A stretch of DNA of 64,000 nt from Pseudoalteromonas luteoviolacea B = ATCC 29581 (GTDB taxonomy: Bacteria > Pseudomonadota > Gammaproteobacteria > Enterobacterales > Alteromonadaceae). Positions 34,585-43,929 of this stretch are shown here, piece by piece; within the stretch, counting starts at the first letter, position 1; the number at the start of each line of letters is the position of its first letter. The notes under the pieces are model-generated. The model was not told where the DNA came from. It did not search any database and was given only the letters and a program-made list of their open reading frames with translations. The stretch lies in contig CAPN01000032.1 of the NCBI GenBank assembly GCA_000333235.1, positions 119,274 to 183,273 on the forward strand, written 5' to 3'. A program made the translations under genes and the position numbers.

Positions 34585-37500
34585 ATGAAAAACTTACGCT
34601 TATCGAAAGTGGCTGGCGCCATGGTGCTCGCCCTTGGGGTAACGACAAGTGCGTTTGCAGCTGACACCTCTTCTGCGATCCGCGGTAAAATTACAACACC
34701 GACGGGCGCAGCAGCGTCAAACGTTGAAATTACGATTGTTCACGAACCAACTGGTACAGTTAGCAAAGTTTCAACCACTGAAGATGGCTTCTTTAGCGCG
34801 AAAGGTCTTCGCGTTGGTGGTCCATATAAAGTGCTAATCGACTCTGATACGTTCAGTGATGCAGAGCTTAAAGACATCTACTTAGAACTTGGCGAAACCA
34901 AACGCCTAAACTCACAACTAGAAGCTTTACAGCAAATTGAAAAAATCGAAGTTGCAGGCTATCGCATTGTGCAACAAGCTGGCGGTGCCAATAGCGTATT
35001 TGGCGCAGACACAATTGAAAACACGCCAAGCTTTAACCGTGATATTAAAGATATTGCGCGTCTTAACCCGCTTGCGTCTATCAACGGAAACGGTGAAATG
35101 ACTATCGCGGGTAACAACCCTCGTTCAAACAGCCTTACTGTTGACGGCATTAGCCAAAACGATGATTTCGGCTTGAACTATGGTGGCTACCCTACACAAC
35201 AACCACCCGTGTCACTTGATTCAATCGAACAGATCTCCGTAGACGTTTCTCCTTTCTCTGCTAAAAAAGGCAACTTTGGCGGCGGTACAATCAACGCGGT
35301 GACCAAATCTGGCTCTAATGAATTCAAATTTTCGATGTTCGCTGAAACATCAACACCAAGTCTTTCAGGTGACAGCGTCCGTCTAGACGAAATCACAGAA
35401 GGTGGAAGACCAGTCCTTGATGAAAACAAGCACCGTACATACCAAGTGGTTGAAGCTAAGCCGATCCAAACCGAACAACGTTATGGCTTCAATGTGGGTG
35501 GTCCGTTAATTAAAGACGAGCTTTTCTTCTTTGTTGATTACAGCAACTGGTCAAGCGAACTAGACCTTGATTACGGTTTTGAAAACTCAGGTGCAGTTAA
35601 CGAATTTGACGTTTCTAAAGATCTATACGACCAGTTTGTTTCTATTCTTGATAACACCTATGGTGTTAAAGATGGACTTGGTGGCAATCCAGAAGACACG
35701 AACCAAAAACTACTCGCGAAAGTAAGCTGGAACATCAATGACCAACATCGTGCTGATTTCACTTATCAGTGGCAAGATGACCAAGATGCACGTGAATTTG
35801 CGCTTGGCGGAAGTTCAGTACAGTTAGCTTCAAATGGTTACACATACCAAACTAAGTTCAACAACTTTGCAACCAAACTCTACTCAGATTGGAGCGATGT
35901 ATTCTCTACTGAACTTGGTCTTTCATATAAAGACGTGACAAACAGTAGCCGCACTGTATCTGATTTTGGTCAAGTAACGGTCCGTACAGATGGTTTCCGT
36001 AGTCCAGAATTTGTATTTGGCTCTGACGTATACCGTCACGCAAACTATGCAGAAAACCAAAACTTTGTTTTAGATTTTGATGCGACTTATCTACTCGGTG
36101 AGCACGAGCTTGGTTTTGGTATGCAATACGAAAACTTGCGCTTATACAACCTATTCGCTCCAAATTCTAAAGGTTCATATATCTTTGATAACTTCGATGA
36201 CTTTATCAATGGCACTGTTGCAAGCTTCCGAGGCAACTACGACTTCCAGTATTCAAATGCGTTCACCGGTAACGTAAATGACGTTGCTTACGATGCTCGC
36301 CGTAGTACATTAGCACTTTACCTAGAAGACACTTTCTACCTAACTGACGACCTAGAAATCACAGCTGGCCTTCGCTATGAGCGTCTGTCATCTGATGACA
36401 AGCCAGCGTTAAATGAAGGTTTTGTAGCGACATACGGTTACTCTAACCAAGAAAATCTTGACGGCAAAGACATTATTCTACCGCGTATCGGCTTTAAATA
36501 TTACGCAACGGACGATCTTGTTGTAAAAGGTGGTATTGGCCGTTTCCAAGGCGGTATTCCAAATGTATGGTATAACGACCCATTCCAAAAAGATGGCTTG
36601 ACCTACGTAAACGCGCCACAAAGTGCGATCAATGAATATTTTGCAAATAACGCTGCGGATTTCCGTCAAGCACCCGCGTTCTTAAACGATTCTCTAGTAC
36701 AAGGTGCAGGAAGCGTTTCTTACGTAGATCCAAACTTTGAGTTACCGTCAACAATCCGCGCACAAGTGGGTTTTGAGTACGAGTTTGGTACTGAGTTGCT
36801 TGGTGATGGATTCAAGTGGGAAGCGGAGCTTAGCTACCACAAAAAAGAAAATGAGGTGGTTTGGCACAATACCTCTATCCGTCCTGTAGGTGTGTTAGCC
36901 GACGGCGAACGTATCGTTTACGAAAGTATTTACGACGGTGATCGTGCAGACAATTGGGACATCATGCTGACAAATGCTCAAGATGAAGGTCGTTCAATTA
37001 TTTTTTCTACTGCGCTTGCAAAAGAATGGGATAACGGACTTTACTCGTCAATTAGCTATGCTCACCAAGACATCGAAGAAGTTCAAGCGGGTTCTTCGTC
37101 TCAATCAAGCTCGAACTATAAGCACAGCTCAATGAAGAGCCGTAACGTCGATTTGGTTGGTCGTGGATTCTATGAAACTGAACATGCTTTAAAAATCAAC
37201 CTAGGTTACAAGCACCAATTCTTCGAAGGGTACAACACACACTTTAACCTATTCTTCGAGCGTCGTTCTGGTCGTCCAATGAGCTACACGATGGGCCTAT
37301 ACCGCGATGAGCAATTGGGTGACTTTGGTTCAGATTTATACTCACACAGTGCTTACCTAGCTTACATCCCAACAGGTGCTGATGACCCTGCAGTAAACTG
37401 GGAAGAATCTCGCATTTCGTGGGAAGAGCTTGAAACGCTATTAAATAAAGCGGGTATCACAGAGCGAGGTCAAATCTTAGACCGTAACACGGCGACTCAA

Positions 37501-37800
37501 CCTTGGGTAACGTCGATGGACTTGAGCATTAAGCAAGATATTCCGGGCTTTAAAGCAGGTCACAAAGGTCAGATTTACTTCATGATCGATAACTTTGCTA
37601 ACCTGTTAAACAAAGATTGGGGCATTGAACGCAAACTACGCTACTCAGATCAAGCACTTTACGACCTTCGTGACATCGATGATCAAGGCCGATATGTGTT
37701 AGAACGCAAATTTAATGGTTCTGACGTGCGTAACTACTCTGAAATCGTGACGGCTTCATCGTCATGGCAAATCAAAGTAGGCGTAAACTACAAATTTTAA
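34585..37800 (+). CDS. Oar-like TonB-dependent outer-membrane receptor (first copy)
   Basis: A 1071-residue outer-membrane protein. A signal peptide (about 1-25) is followed by a carboxypeptidase-regulatory-like beta-sandwich (about 28-110: AIRGKITTPTGAAASNVEIT), a plug domain (about 125-250, with NNPRSNSLTVDGISQNDDFG and INAVTKSG) and a long beta barrel ending in VGVNYKF, with the terminal Phe needed for outer-membrane assembly. Oar-type proteins are TonB-dependent receptors for peptides or larger molecules; the substrate is not known here. It follows the nuclease gene by 34 bases. ACACGGGAAACAACA occurs just before the ATG and again before the second copy. Confidence 0.92.
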   Translation: MKNLRLSKVAGAMVLALGVTTSAFAADTSSAIRGKITTPTGAAASNVEITIVHEPTGTVSKVSTTEDGFFSAKGLRVGGPYKVLIDSDTFSDAELKDIYLELGETKRLNSQLEALQQIEKIEVAGYRIVQQAGGANSVFGADTIENTPSFNRDIKDIARLNPLASINGNGEMTIAGNNPRSNSLTVDGISQNDDFGLNYGGYPTQQPPVSLDSIEQISVDVSPFSAKKGNFGGGTINAVTKSGSNEFKFSMFAETSTPSLSGDSVRLDEITEGGRPVLDENKHRTYQVVEAKPIQTEQRYGFNVGGPLIKDELFFFVDYSNWSSELDLDYGFENSGAVNEFDVSKDLYDQFVSILDNTYGVKDGLGGNPEDTNQKLLAKVSWNINDQHRADFTYQWQDDQDAREFALGGSSVQLASNGYTYQTKFNNFATKLYSDWSDVFSTELGLSYKDVTNSSRTVSDFGQVTVRTDGFRSPEFVFGSDVYRHANYAENQNFVLDFDATYLLGEHELGFGMQYENLRLYNLFAPNSKGSYIFDNFDDFINGTVASFRGNYDFQYSNAFTGNVNDVAYDARRSTLALYLEDTFYLTDDLEITAGLRYERLSSDDKPALNEGFVATYGYSNQENLDGKDIILPRIGFKYYATDDLVVKGGIGRFQGGIPNVWYNDPFQKDGLTYVNAPQSAINEYFANNAADFRQAPAFLNDSLVQGAGSVSYVDPNFELPSTIRAQVGFEYEFGTELLGDGFKWEAELSYHKKENEVVWHNTSIRPVGVLADGERIVYESIYDGDRADNWDIMLTNAQDEGRSIIFSTALAKEWDNGLYSSISYAHQDIEEVQAGSSSQSSSNYKHSSMKSRNVDLVGRGFYETEHALKINLGYKHQFFEGYNTHFNLFFERRSGRPMSYTMGLYRDEQLGDFGSDLYSHSAYLAYIPTGADDPAVNWEESRISWEELETLLNKAGITERGQILDRNTATQPWVTSMDLSIKQDIPGFKAGHKGQIYFMIDNFANLLNKDWGIERKLRYSDQALYDLRDIDDQGRYVLERKFNGSDVRNYSEIVTASSSWQIKVGVNYKF

Positions 37801-37815
37801 TCCTCCCAGATAGTC

Positions 37816-37839
37816 AAGGCCACGAATCGTGGCCTTTTT
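37816..37839 (+). terminator. Rho-independent terminator after the first receptor
   Basis: AAGGCCACG and CGTGGCCTT form a 9-bp stem with a 3-base loop followed by a T-run, 16 bases after the stop. Confidence 0.88.
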
Positions 37840-37967
37840 CATTTCGCGCTGCATTTCGCTTTAGTTAAAATCAAGAAATTCCATCCTTAGACACAAAAAT
37901 GCAATACACTTCTCGTAGAATTAGGCTATATTTTGTAGAATTTTAACTCAATTAGGGAAACTTATGG

Positions 37968-37996
37968 CTGACCTATTGCAAAAATGGAAATATAAT
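37968..37996 (+). promoter_or_regulatory. Possible sigma-70 promoter of the second receptor
   Basis: CTGACC and a perfect TATAAT are 17 bases apart, about 84 bases before the ATG at 38080. The -35 hexamer is weak, but the -10 hexamer is perfect. Confidence 0.45.
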
Positions 37997-38079
37997 AGGG
38001 CAAACAAGTGAACCAAAAGAGTTCACAAAAAGAGTTCACTAATTACAACTCACTCTCTAACACGGGAAACAACATAAAA

Positions 38080-41000
38080 ATGAAACTACAAATGAGAAAA
38101 ACGGCTCTGTCACTTGCAGTGGCGGCGTTAGTTGGTGCAAGCAGCGGTGCTTTCGCAAACGAAACGTCTTCAGCGGTTAAAGGTCAAATCGTAGGTCCAA
38201 ATGGCAGCCCTGCTGTTGGCACTACAATCACCGTAATGCACATCCCATCTGGCTCAACAAAAGTGATTCAAGTAAACGACGCAGGTTACTTCAGCGTAAA
38301 AGGTTTACGTGTTGGTGGTCCTTACCAAATCATTGTCGATTCTGATAAATTTGAAGACCAACTTCTTGAAAACGTTTATCTTTCTTTAGGTAATGATTAC
38401 CCAGTTAACGTACAACTACAAGCTAAAACCGACGTTGAGCAAATCGTTGTTACTGGCCGTCCAATGAGTGCAATGTCTGGCGGTACAGGTCCTGCCGCGA
38501 CCTTTACACTAGAAACACTTGAAAATGCACCAGCAATTAACCGTGACTTACGCGACATCGTACGTGTTGATCCCCGAGTATATGTTGATGACAGCCGCGG
38601 CGCAATTCAATGTGGTGGTGGTAACCCTCGTTTCAATAGCTTGACCCTTGACGGTGTGCGTATGAACGATGACTTTGGTCTGAGCTCAAACGGCTACCCA
38701 ACGGTTCGTCCCCCTTTCTCATTTGATGCAATTGAGCAAGTCGCTGTTGAGCTCGCGCCATTTGACGTGCAGTACGGTGGTTTTACTGCATGTAACATCA
38801 ACGCCGTAACCAAATCAGGCACTAACGAGATCCACGGCGGTGTATTCTACGATTACACCAATGATTCAATGAAAGGCGACAAAGCCGAAGGTCAAGAGTA
38901 CGACACTGGTAATTTCACTGAAAAACGTTACGGTTTCAACGTTGGCCTACCACTAATTAAAGACAGCTTGTTTTTGTTTACATCGTATGAAAAGTTAGAG
39001 GGTGTTGAACAATTTAGTTACGCAGGCCTTGAGTCAGGAAATATTTCTCAAGCTGAGATTGATCGTATCGTTGCTATTGCAAACACAAAATATGGTTACA
39101 ATGCAGGTGGAATGCCAGGCAGTATGCCAGTTGAAGACGAAAAGTTACTTGTTAAAGTAGACTGGAACATCAATGACGACCACCGCGCAAACTTTGTCTA
39201 CAACTACAATGATGGTTTCCGTTTATCTCAATCAGATGGTGGTAGTCGCGTAGTGTCACTCGACAGCCACTTCTATGAGCAAGGTACTGAATTTACCTCA
39301 TTGGTCGCATCACTCTACTCAGATTGGTCATCGGAATTCTCGACGGAAGTTCGCGTCGGTAAAACCGACGTTGACGGTCGCCAAATTTCTTTAGATGCGG
39401 CAAGCGGCTTCGGTGAAGTGCAAGTACGCACGGATAAAGGAACCGTGTACTTAGGGCCAGATGACTCGCGTCAGGCTAACGACCTAGATTACGATAGCTT
39501 TAACGTAAAATTAGCGGGTACCTATTACGCGGATCAACACACCATCACTGCAGGTTACGAATACGTAGACTTAAACGTATTCAACCTATTTATGCAACAC
39601 ACACAAGGCGAATTCCGCTTTAATTCAATTGACGATTTCGACGCTGGCTTTGCTTCTCGCGTATATTATAACAACGCCGCTGGTACGAATAACCAAAACG
39701 ACGTTGCAGCTTCGTTCTCGTATCAAATGCACACCTTCTATGTTCAAGATGAGTATAGCTTTGACAGCATCGATGCTACTTTGACGTATGGTTTACGATA
39801 CGACAAATACACCAGTGACGATGCACCAAACTACAACGCGAAATTCGAACAGCGTTATGGTTATGCAAACACCAAAAACATGGACGGCATTGATTTGCTC
39901 CAACCGCGTGTTGGTTTCCAGTGGTATGTGGATGACGCGTTAGAAGTACGCGGCGGTTTCGGCCTTTACTCTGGTGGTAACCCGAACGTTTGGTTGTCAA
40001 ACTCATACTCAAATGACGGCGTAACACAAGTTGGTGTTTCACCTCGCAATATTCGTCTGTTCAATGTACCAATGACCAACTTCGATGGTGGAACGCCTGG
40101 CTATGATGTCCCGCAATCAGTATATGACGAGGTAGGCTCACAGCCTGTTGGTAATGGTGATGGCTCTGTAAATGCGATTGATCCAAACTTTGAGATCCCA
40201 TCTGAGTGGAAATACTCTGTCGGTGCAACCTACACCACAGAGCATGACTATGTATTGTCTCTCGATTTCTTGTACACCGACAAACGTAACTCTGCAACGA
40301 TGTTAGACGCACCTTTATTTGTAGCTGGTGCAAGTACAGTGGATGGTCGTGCAATTATCGACAGCATCAACGGTCGCAGCGGGGAGTACATTTTAACCAA
40401 CGTACAAGGTGACGACGGCAAAGCATCTGTCATCTCTGCGGCAATTTCGAAGCAATTCGATAGTGGTTTTGATTTCACATTAACTTATGCATATACTGAC
40501 TCGAAAGACGTCAGCCCAATGACTAGCTCAACAGCTGGTTCGAACTACGGTAACATTGCGGTAACCAACCCGTTAAACCCTGGTGTTGCAACTTCAGACT
40601 ACGAAGTACCGCACCGCTTCACAATGACGTTAGGCTACAAAACTGAACTGTTTGACGGTTACACCACACGCTTCAACCTATTTGGTCAAGCAAGCGAAGG
40701 TCAACCGTACAGCTATTTGTTTAATGGTTCAGATGGCAACTTTGGTGATTCAAGTTGGAACAGCGATGGTCGTCAGTTAATGTACGTACCACTTGAAAAC
40801 GACGTGGCCGTTGCATACGACATGTCTGCAGATGAACTTGCGGCGTTTAACGAATTTATCGAAAGCCAAGGCTTAACGCGTGGAGCTATCGTTGGTCGTA
40901 ACGCGCAAAATGCTGATTGGTATGCGAAGTTAGATTTTAAAGTATCTCAAGAAATCCCTGGATTTGTTGATGGTCACAAAGGTCAAGTGTTCTTCACGAT

Positions 41001-41199
41001 CAATAACTTAACCAACCTTCTCAACGACGATTGGGGCATCATGAAGAAAGGCAACTTCGTTGGCAACAACGTAGTAGACATGAAGTATGAGAACGGTAAA
41101 TACATCTACTCAAACTTCAACGCAGCGTCTGTTGACTCATCGTTCCAAAAAGACCCATCACTATGGGAAATGCGTGTAGGCGTTCGTTATACGTTCTAA
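38080..41199 (+). CDS. Oar-like TonB-dependent outer-membrane receptor (second copy)
   Basis: A 1039-residue paralogue of the previous protein with the same order: signal peptide (MKLQMRKTALSLAVAALVGA), regulatory-like beta domain (AVKGQIVGPNGSPAVGTTIT), plug (GGNPRFNSLTLDGVRMNDDF, then INAVTKSGTNEIHGG) and a barrel ending VGVRYTF. The ATG at 38080 is preferred over an upstream GTG because the extra 24 residues are not part of an export signal and the AACACGGGAAACAACA leader precedes this ATG. Two Cys (GAIQCGGG, TACNINAV) in the plug are not in copy one. It has its own promoter region and terminator, so it is separate from the nuclease operon. Confidence 0.92.
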   Translation: MKLQMRKTALSLAVAALVGASSGAFANETSSAVKGQIVGPNGSPAVGTTITVMHIPSGSTKVIQVNDAGYFSVKGLRVGGPYQIIVDSDKFEDQLLENVYLSLGNDYPVNVQLQAKTDVEQIVVTGRPMSAMSGGTGPAATFTLETLENAPAINRDLRDIVRVDPRVYVDDSRGAIQCGGGNPRFNSLTLDGVRMNDDFGLSSNGYPTVRPPFSFDAIEQVAVELAPFDVQYGGFTACNINAVTKSGTNEIHGGVFYDYTNDSMKGDKAEGQEYDTGNFTEKRYGFNVGLPLIKDSLFLFTSYEKLEGVEQFSYAGLESGNISQAEIDRIVAIANTKYGYNAGGMPGSMPVEDEKLLVKVDWNINDDHRANFVYNYNDGFRLSQSDGGSRVVSLDSHFYEQGTEFTSLVASLYSDWSSEFSTEVRVGKTDVDGRQISLDAASGFGEVQVRTDKGTVYLGPDDSRQANDLDYDSFNVKLAGTYYADQHTITAGYEYVDLNVFNLFMQHTQGEFRFNSIDDFDAGFASRVYYNNAAGTNNQNDVAASFSYQMHTFYVQDEYSFDSIDATLTYGLRYDKYTSDDAPNYNAKFEQRYGYANTKNMDGIDLLQPRVGFQWYVDDALEVRGGFGLYSGGNPNVWLSNSYSNDGVTQVGVSPRNIRLFNVPMTNFDGGTPGYDVPQSVYDEVGSQPVGNGDGSVNAIDPNFEIPSEWKYSVGATYTTEHDYVLSLDFLYTDKRNSATMLDAPLFVAGASTVDGRAIIDSINGRSGEYILTNVQGDDGKASVISAAISKQFDSGFDFTLTYAYTDSKDVSPMTSSTAGSNYGNIAVTNPLNPGVATSDYEVPHRFTMTLGYKTELFDGYTTRFNLFGQASEGQPYSYLFNGSDGNFGDSSWNSDGRQLMYVPLENDVAVAYDMSADELAAFNEFIESQGLTRGAIVGRNAQNADWYAKLDFKVSQEIPGFVDGHKGQVFFTINNLTNLLNDDWGIMKKGNFVGNNVVDMKYENGKYIYSNFNAASVDSSFQKDPSLWEMRVGVRYTF

Positions 41200-41214
41200 G
41201 ATCGTAAAAGTAAC

Positions 41215-41242
41215 AAAAGGCCAGCATTATTGCTGGCCTTTT
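41215..41242. terminator. Rho-independent terminator after the second receptor
   Basis: AAAAGGCCAGCA and TGCTGGCCTTTT form a 12-bp stem with a 4-base loop between the receptor and the converging MarR gene. It can work in both directions. Confidence 0.88.
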
Positions 41243-41260
41243 CGTTTAACCTTCCATTTG

Positions 41261-41686
41261 CTAAAACTTCACTTCCAAATCTGTTAACATGGCGAGAAGG
41301 TGCTCGCGACTATTCTCATCTAATCGACTTAGAAACCCTTGCTCCCAATTGAGTGCCAGCGGCACAAGACGTTGATAAAGTGCATCCCCCTCTTTAGTTA
41401 ACATTAATAAGGTTGCACGTTTGTCTTTTTCGCAGGTCTTACTCGCGACCATTGATTGTTCGATTAATTGTTTAACCGCCCTTGATACTGTTGATTTATC
41501 CATCAATGCCAGATCACACAATTGTTTCGCCGTGCTATGTGGATGTTCTGCCAAATGCGCAACTACACGCCACTGAGCCACACTTAAACCAGCTTCCTTT
41601 GCATAGACTTTAGCGAACTCGTCGCTCACCTTATTTGCCAATCGAACCAGTCGATAGGGTAAAAATTCATTTAATTTCAGATTCAT
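41261..41686 (-). CDS. MarR-family transcriptional regulator, likely of homogentisate degradation
   Basis: A 141-residue MarR regulator. The winged helix-turn-helix is visible as LSVAQWRVVAHLAEHPHSTA, KQLCDLALMDKSTVSRAVKQ and the wing KDKRATLLMLTKEG. It is divergent from hmgA with 132 bases between, in which a perfect 20-bp palindrome (41769-41788) is the obvious operator. MarR proteins usually repress and are released by an aromatic ligand, so homogentisate or a related acid is a likely inducer; this is inferred. In Pseudomonas the regulator at this place is of the IclR family instead. Confidence 0.88.
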   Translation of the reverse strand: MNLKLNEFLPYRLVRLANKVSDEFAKVYAKEAGLSVAQWRVVAHLAEHPHSTAKQLCDLALMDKSTVSRAVKQLIEQSMVASKTCEKDKRATLLMLTKEGDALYQRLVPLALNWEQGFLSRLDENSREHLLAMLTDLEVKF

Positions 41687-41768
41687 CGCATTTAAATAGA
41701 ATACTGGTACTCACTATATACATATTGTACATAACTCTTTACACGTTGAGAATAGGAGCAACTTGAAA

Positions 41769-41788
41769 ATACTCTCATGTGAGAGTAT
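41769..41788. promoter_or_regulatory. Perfect 9-2-9 palindrome, putative MarR operator
   Basis: ATACTCTCA-TG-TGAGAGTAT lies 31 bases before the hmgA start and about 80 bases before the divergent MarR start. Its size and symmetry are typical for MarR dimers. Confidence 0.65.
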
Positions 41789-41818
41789 CTTACTATTACT
41801 ACCTAAGGGGACATAATA

Positions 41819-43114
41819 ATGACGACAGAATTTAACTACCTTACAGGCTTTGGTAACGAGTTTGAAACCGAAGCATTACCAGGCGCTTTACCAATCGGCC
41901 AGTTTTCACCGCAAAAGGTTAAGTACGACCTTTACGCAGAGCAATACAATACGACTGCCTTTACTGCGCCTCGTGCTGACAACCGCCGTAACTGGTTCTA
42001 TCGTATTCGCCCTTCTGTTGTTCAAGGTGACTACTCTGCAATGGACAATGGCTTACTGCGTACCGCGCCAATCACTGAAGTACCTACGCCTCCTACGATG
42101 CTACGTTGGAACGCAATTGAAATCCCTGCTGAACCAACCGATTTTATTGATGGTCTAGTCACCATGGCGGCAAATGGCAGCGCAAACGGACAAGCTGGCA
42201 TTGGTATTCACGTCTACGTTGCAAATAAATCGATGAACGGTCGCTATTTCTATAATGCCGACGGTGAGCTATTGTTTGTGCCACAGCAAGGTCAAATCGT
42301 ATTGCACACCGAATGTGGAAAACTTGCGATTAAACCAGGTGAAATCGCAGTCATTCCTCGCGGGATTAAATTTAACGTAGAGCTTTTAGACGATTCAGCA
42401 CGTGGTTACATTTGTGAAAACTACGGTCATCCGCTCGTACTTCCTGAGCGTGGTCCTGTTGGCGCGAACGGTTATACTAACCAACGTGATTTCCAATACC
42501 CAGTGGCGGCCTTTGAAGATCTGGAAGGTGATTTTGAATTGGTTGCTAAGTTTAATGGTAACTTATTCCGCTGTGACATTGGTCATTCCCCACTCGATGT
42601 GGTTGCATGGACAGGTAACTCTGCGCCATACAAATACGATTTAGCTCGCTTTAACGTAATGAATACGGTCAGCTTTGATCATCCTGATCCGTCAATCTTT
42701 ACTGTGCTAACCTCACCATCAGGCACCGCGGGTGTAGCAAACGTCGACTTTGTTATTTTCCCACCGCGCTGGATGGTTGCCGACAATACGTTCCGCCCAC
42801 CCTACTACCACCGTAATATCATGAGTGAATTTATGGGCTTGATTGAAGGTGTGTACGACGCAAAAGAGCACGGTTTTGTTCCAGGTGGCATGAGTTTGCA
42901 CAACTGTATGTCACCTCACGGACCGGAAGCAGATGTATTCGAAAAAGCATCCAACGTCGACCTAAAACCACAACGCTACGAAAACACATTAGCATTCATG
43001 TTTGAATCGCGTTATGTTATCTCTCCAACAAAATATGCCTTAGAAGGTAAAGAGCGCCAACAAAATTACCTCGATTGTTGGAAAGGCATTAAAAAGTATT
43101 ATAAAGGTGCTTAG
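41819..43114 (+). CDS. hmgA: Homogentisate 1,2-dioxygenase
   Basis: A 431-residue non-heme iron dioxygenase that opens the homogentisate ring to maleylacetoacetate in tyrosine and phenylalanine breakdown. The N-terminus [19 protein letters not shown] is highly typical. The C-terminal iron site is visible as a His and a Glu in [16 protein letters not shown] and a second His near [15 protein letters not shown]. Length matches the bacterial family. A Shine-Dalgarno AAGGGG lies before the ATG. It is followed by maiA, the next pathway step, but the usual fumarylacetoacetase gene is not present. Confidence 0.97.
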   Translation: MTTEFNYLTGFGNEFETEALPGALPIGQFSPQKVKYDLYAEQYNTTAFTAPRADNRRNWFYRIRPSVVQGDYSAMDNGLLRTAPITEVPTPPTMLRWNAIEIPAEPTDFIDGLVTMAANGSANGQAGIGIHVYVANKSMNGRYFYNADGELLFVPQQGQIVLHTECGKLAIKPGEIAVIPRGIKFNVELLDDSARGYICENYGHPLVLPERGPVGANGYTNQRDFQYPVAAFEDLEGDFELVAKFNGNLFRCDIGHSPLDVVAWTGNSAPYKYDLARFNVMNTVSFDHPDPSIFTVLTSPSGTAGVANVDFVIFPPRWMVADNTFRPPYYHRNIMSEFMGLIEGVYDAKEHGFVPGGMSLHNCMSPHGPEADVFEKASNVDLKPQRYENTLAFMFESRYVISPTKYALEGKERQQNYLDCWKGIKKYYKGA

Positions 43115-43215
43115 CTCAAGGTTCGTTTTCTGATCCCAATCCTCTTAAGTACGTCATCTATTTAAAGGATTGGTATAACTTAAACCTAAGCTGCACTGAA
43201 TTGCTTGGGTCTAAT

Positions 43216-43239
43216 ACAGCACTCCAAGGAGTGCTGTTT
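43216..43239 (+). terminator. Hairpin between hmgA and maiA
   Basis: ACAGCACTC and GAGTGCTGT form a 9-bp stem with a 4-base loop followed by TTTG. It may partly stop transcription and lower maiA relative to hmgA. Confidence 0.5.
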
Positions 43240-43259
43240 GTCGTGATTAAGGATTTAAC

Positions 43260-43886
43260 ATGAAACTATATACCTATTTTCGTTCATCTGCCGCCTATAG
43301 AGTGCGAATTGCTTTAAATCTAAAAGGCATGAAACATGAACTGATTCCTGTGAATTTACTTAAATCAGAACAAACCGAAGACGCCTATACAAACAAAAAC
43401 CCGCAAGGTTTGTTACCTGCTCTTGAAACTGAACAAGGTGTGCTTGCTCAATCTCTGTCGATATTAGAATGGATGGAAGAAACGTCTATAAACACCCCTT
43501 TACTTCCTGCTGATCCGTGGGAAAAAGCACAAGTAAGAAGCTTTTGCTATGCCATAGCATGCGATATCCACCCTATCGACAACCTGCGCGTTTTAAAGTA
43601 CCTAGCAGGAGAGCTTGGTGCGAGCGATGATCAAAAGAATACTTGGTATCGCCATTGGATCGTAGAAGGATTTAAGAAACTAGAAAAGACGGTCAGTAAT
43701 GGGCCTTTTTGCTTTGGCGACAAAGTGACTTTAGCTGATATTTGCTTGATCCCACAAGTATTTAACGCACTGCGCTTTAACGTAGATATGAGTCAATTCC
43801 CTAAACTCTTTGCCATTTACAACCACTGTAATTTACTACCAGCGTTTGATGCGGCGAAACCCGAAAATCAACTCGATGCACAATAA
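43260..43886 (+). CDS. maiA: Maleylacetoacetate isomerase (zeta-class glutathione transferase)
   Basis: A 208-residue zeta-class GST that isomerises maleylacetoacetate to fumarylacetoacetate with glutathione. The N-terminal thioredoxin-like domain starts KLYTYFRSSAAYRVRIALNL, with the SSAAYRVR active-site motif of the class; the helical C-terminal domain begins near residue 90 and has DKVTLADICLIPQVFNA. It follows hmgA by 145 bases that include a hairpin. The last step, fumarylacetoacetase, must be encoded elsewhere. Confidence 0.94.
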   Translation: MKLYTYFRSSAAYRVRIALNLKGMKHELIPVNLLKSEQTEDAYTNKNPQGLLPALETEQGVLAQSLSILEWMEETSINTPLLPADPWEKAQVRSFCYAIACDIHPIDNLRVLKYLAGELGASDDQKNTWYRHWIVEGFKKLEKTVSNGPFCFGDKVTLADICLIPQVFNALRFNVDMSQFPKLFAIYNHCNLLPAFDAAKPENQLDAQ

Positions 43887-43915
43887 TGAAAAAGGGGTTT
43901 CGACCCCTTTTTCAT
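43886..43915. terminator. Bidirectional terminator after maiA
   Basis: ATGAAAAAGGGGT and ACCCCTTTTTCAT form a 13-bp stem with a TTCG loop. It separates maiA from the converging small gene and starts in the maiA stop codon region. Confidence 0.88.
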
Positions 43916-43929
43916 TTTTAAAACCAAGC

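Noticed and set aside
37964..38011. A 15-residue upstream peptide (MADLLQKWKYNRANK) before the second receptor
   Set aside because: It has a fair ribosome binding site, but the predicted -10 hexamer lies inside it, so most transcripts would not contain its start.
38008..38079. Longer start (GTG) of the second receptor
   Set aside because: The added 24 residues come before a normal signal peptide, and the conserved leader lies before the ATG at 38080.
39776..40478. Minus-strand frames inside the second receptor gene
   Set aside because: His/Arg-rich composition typical of antisense reading; no ribosome binding site.
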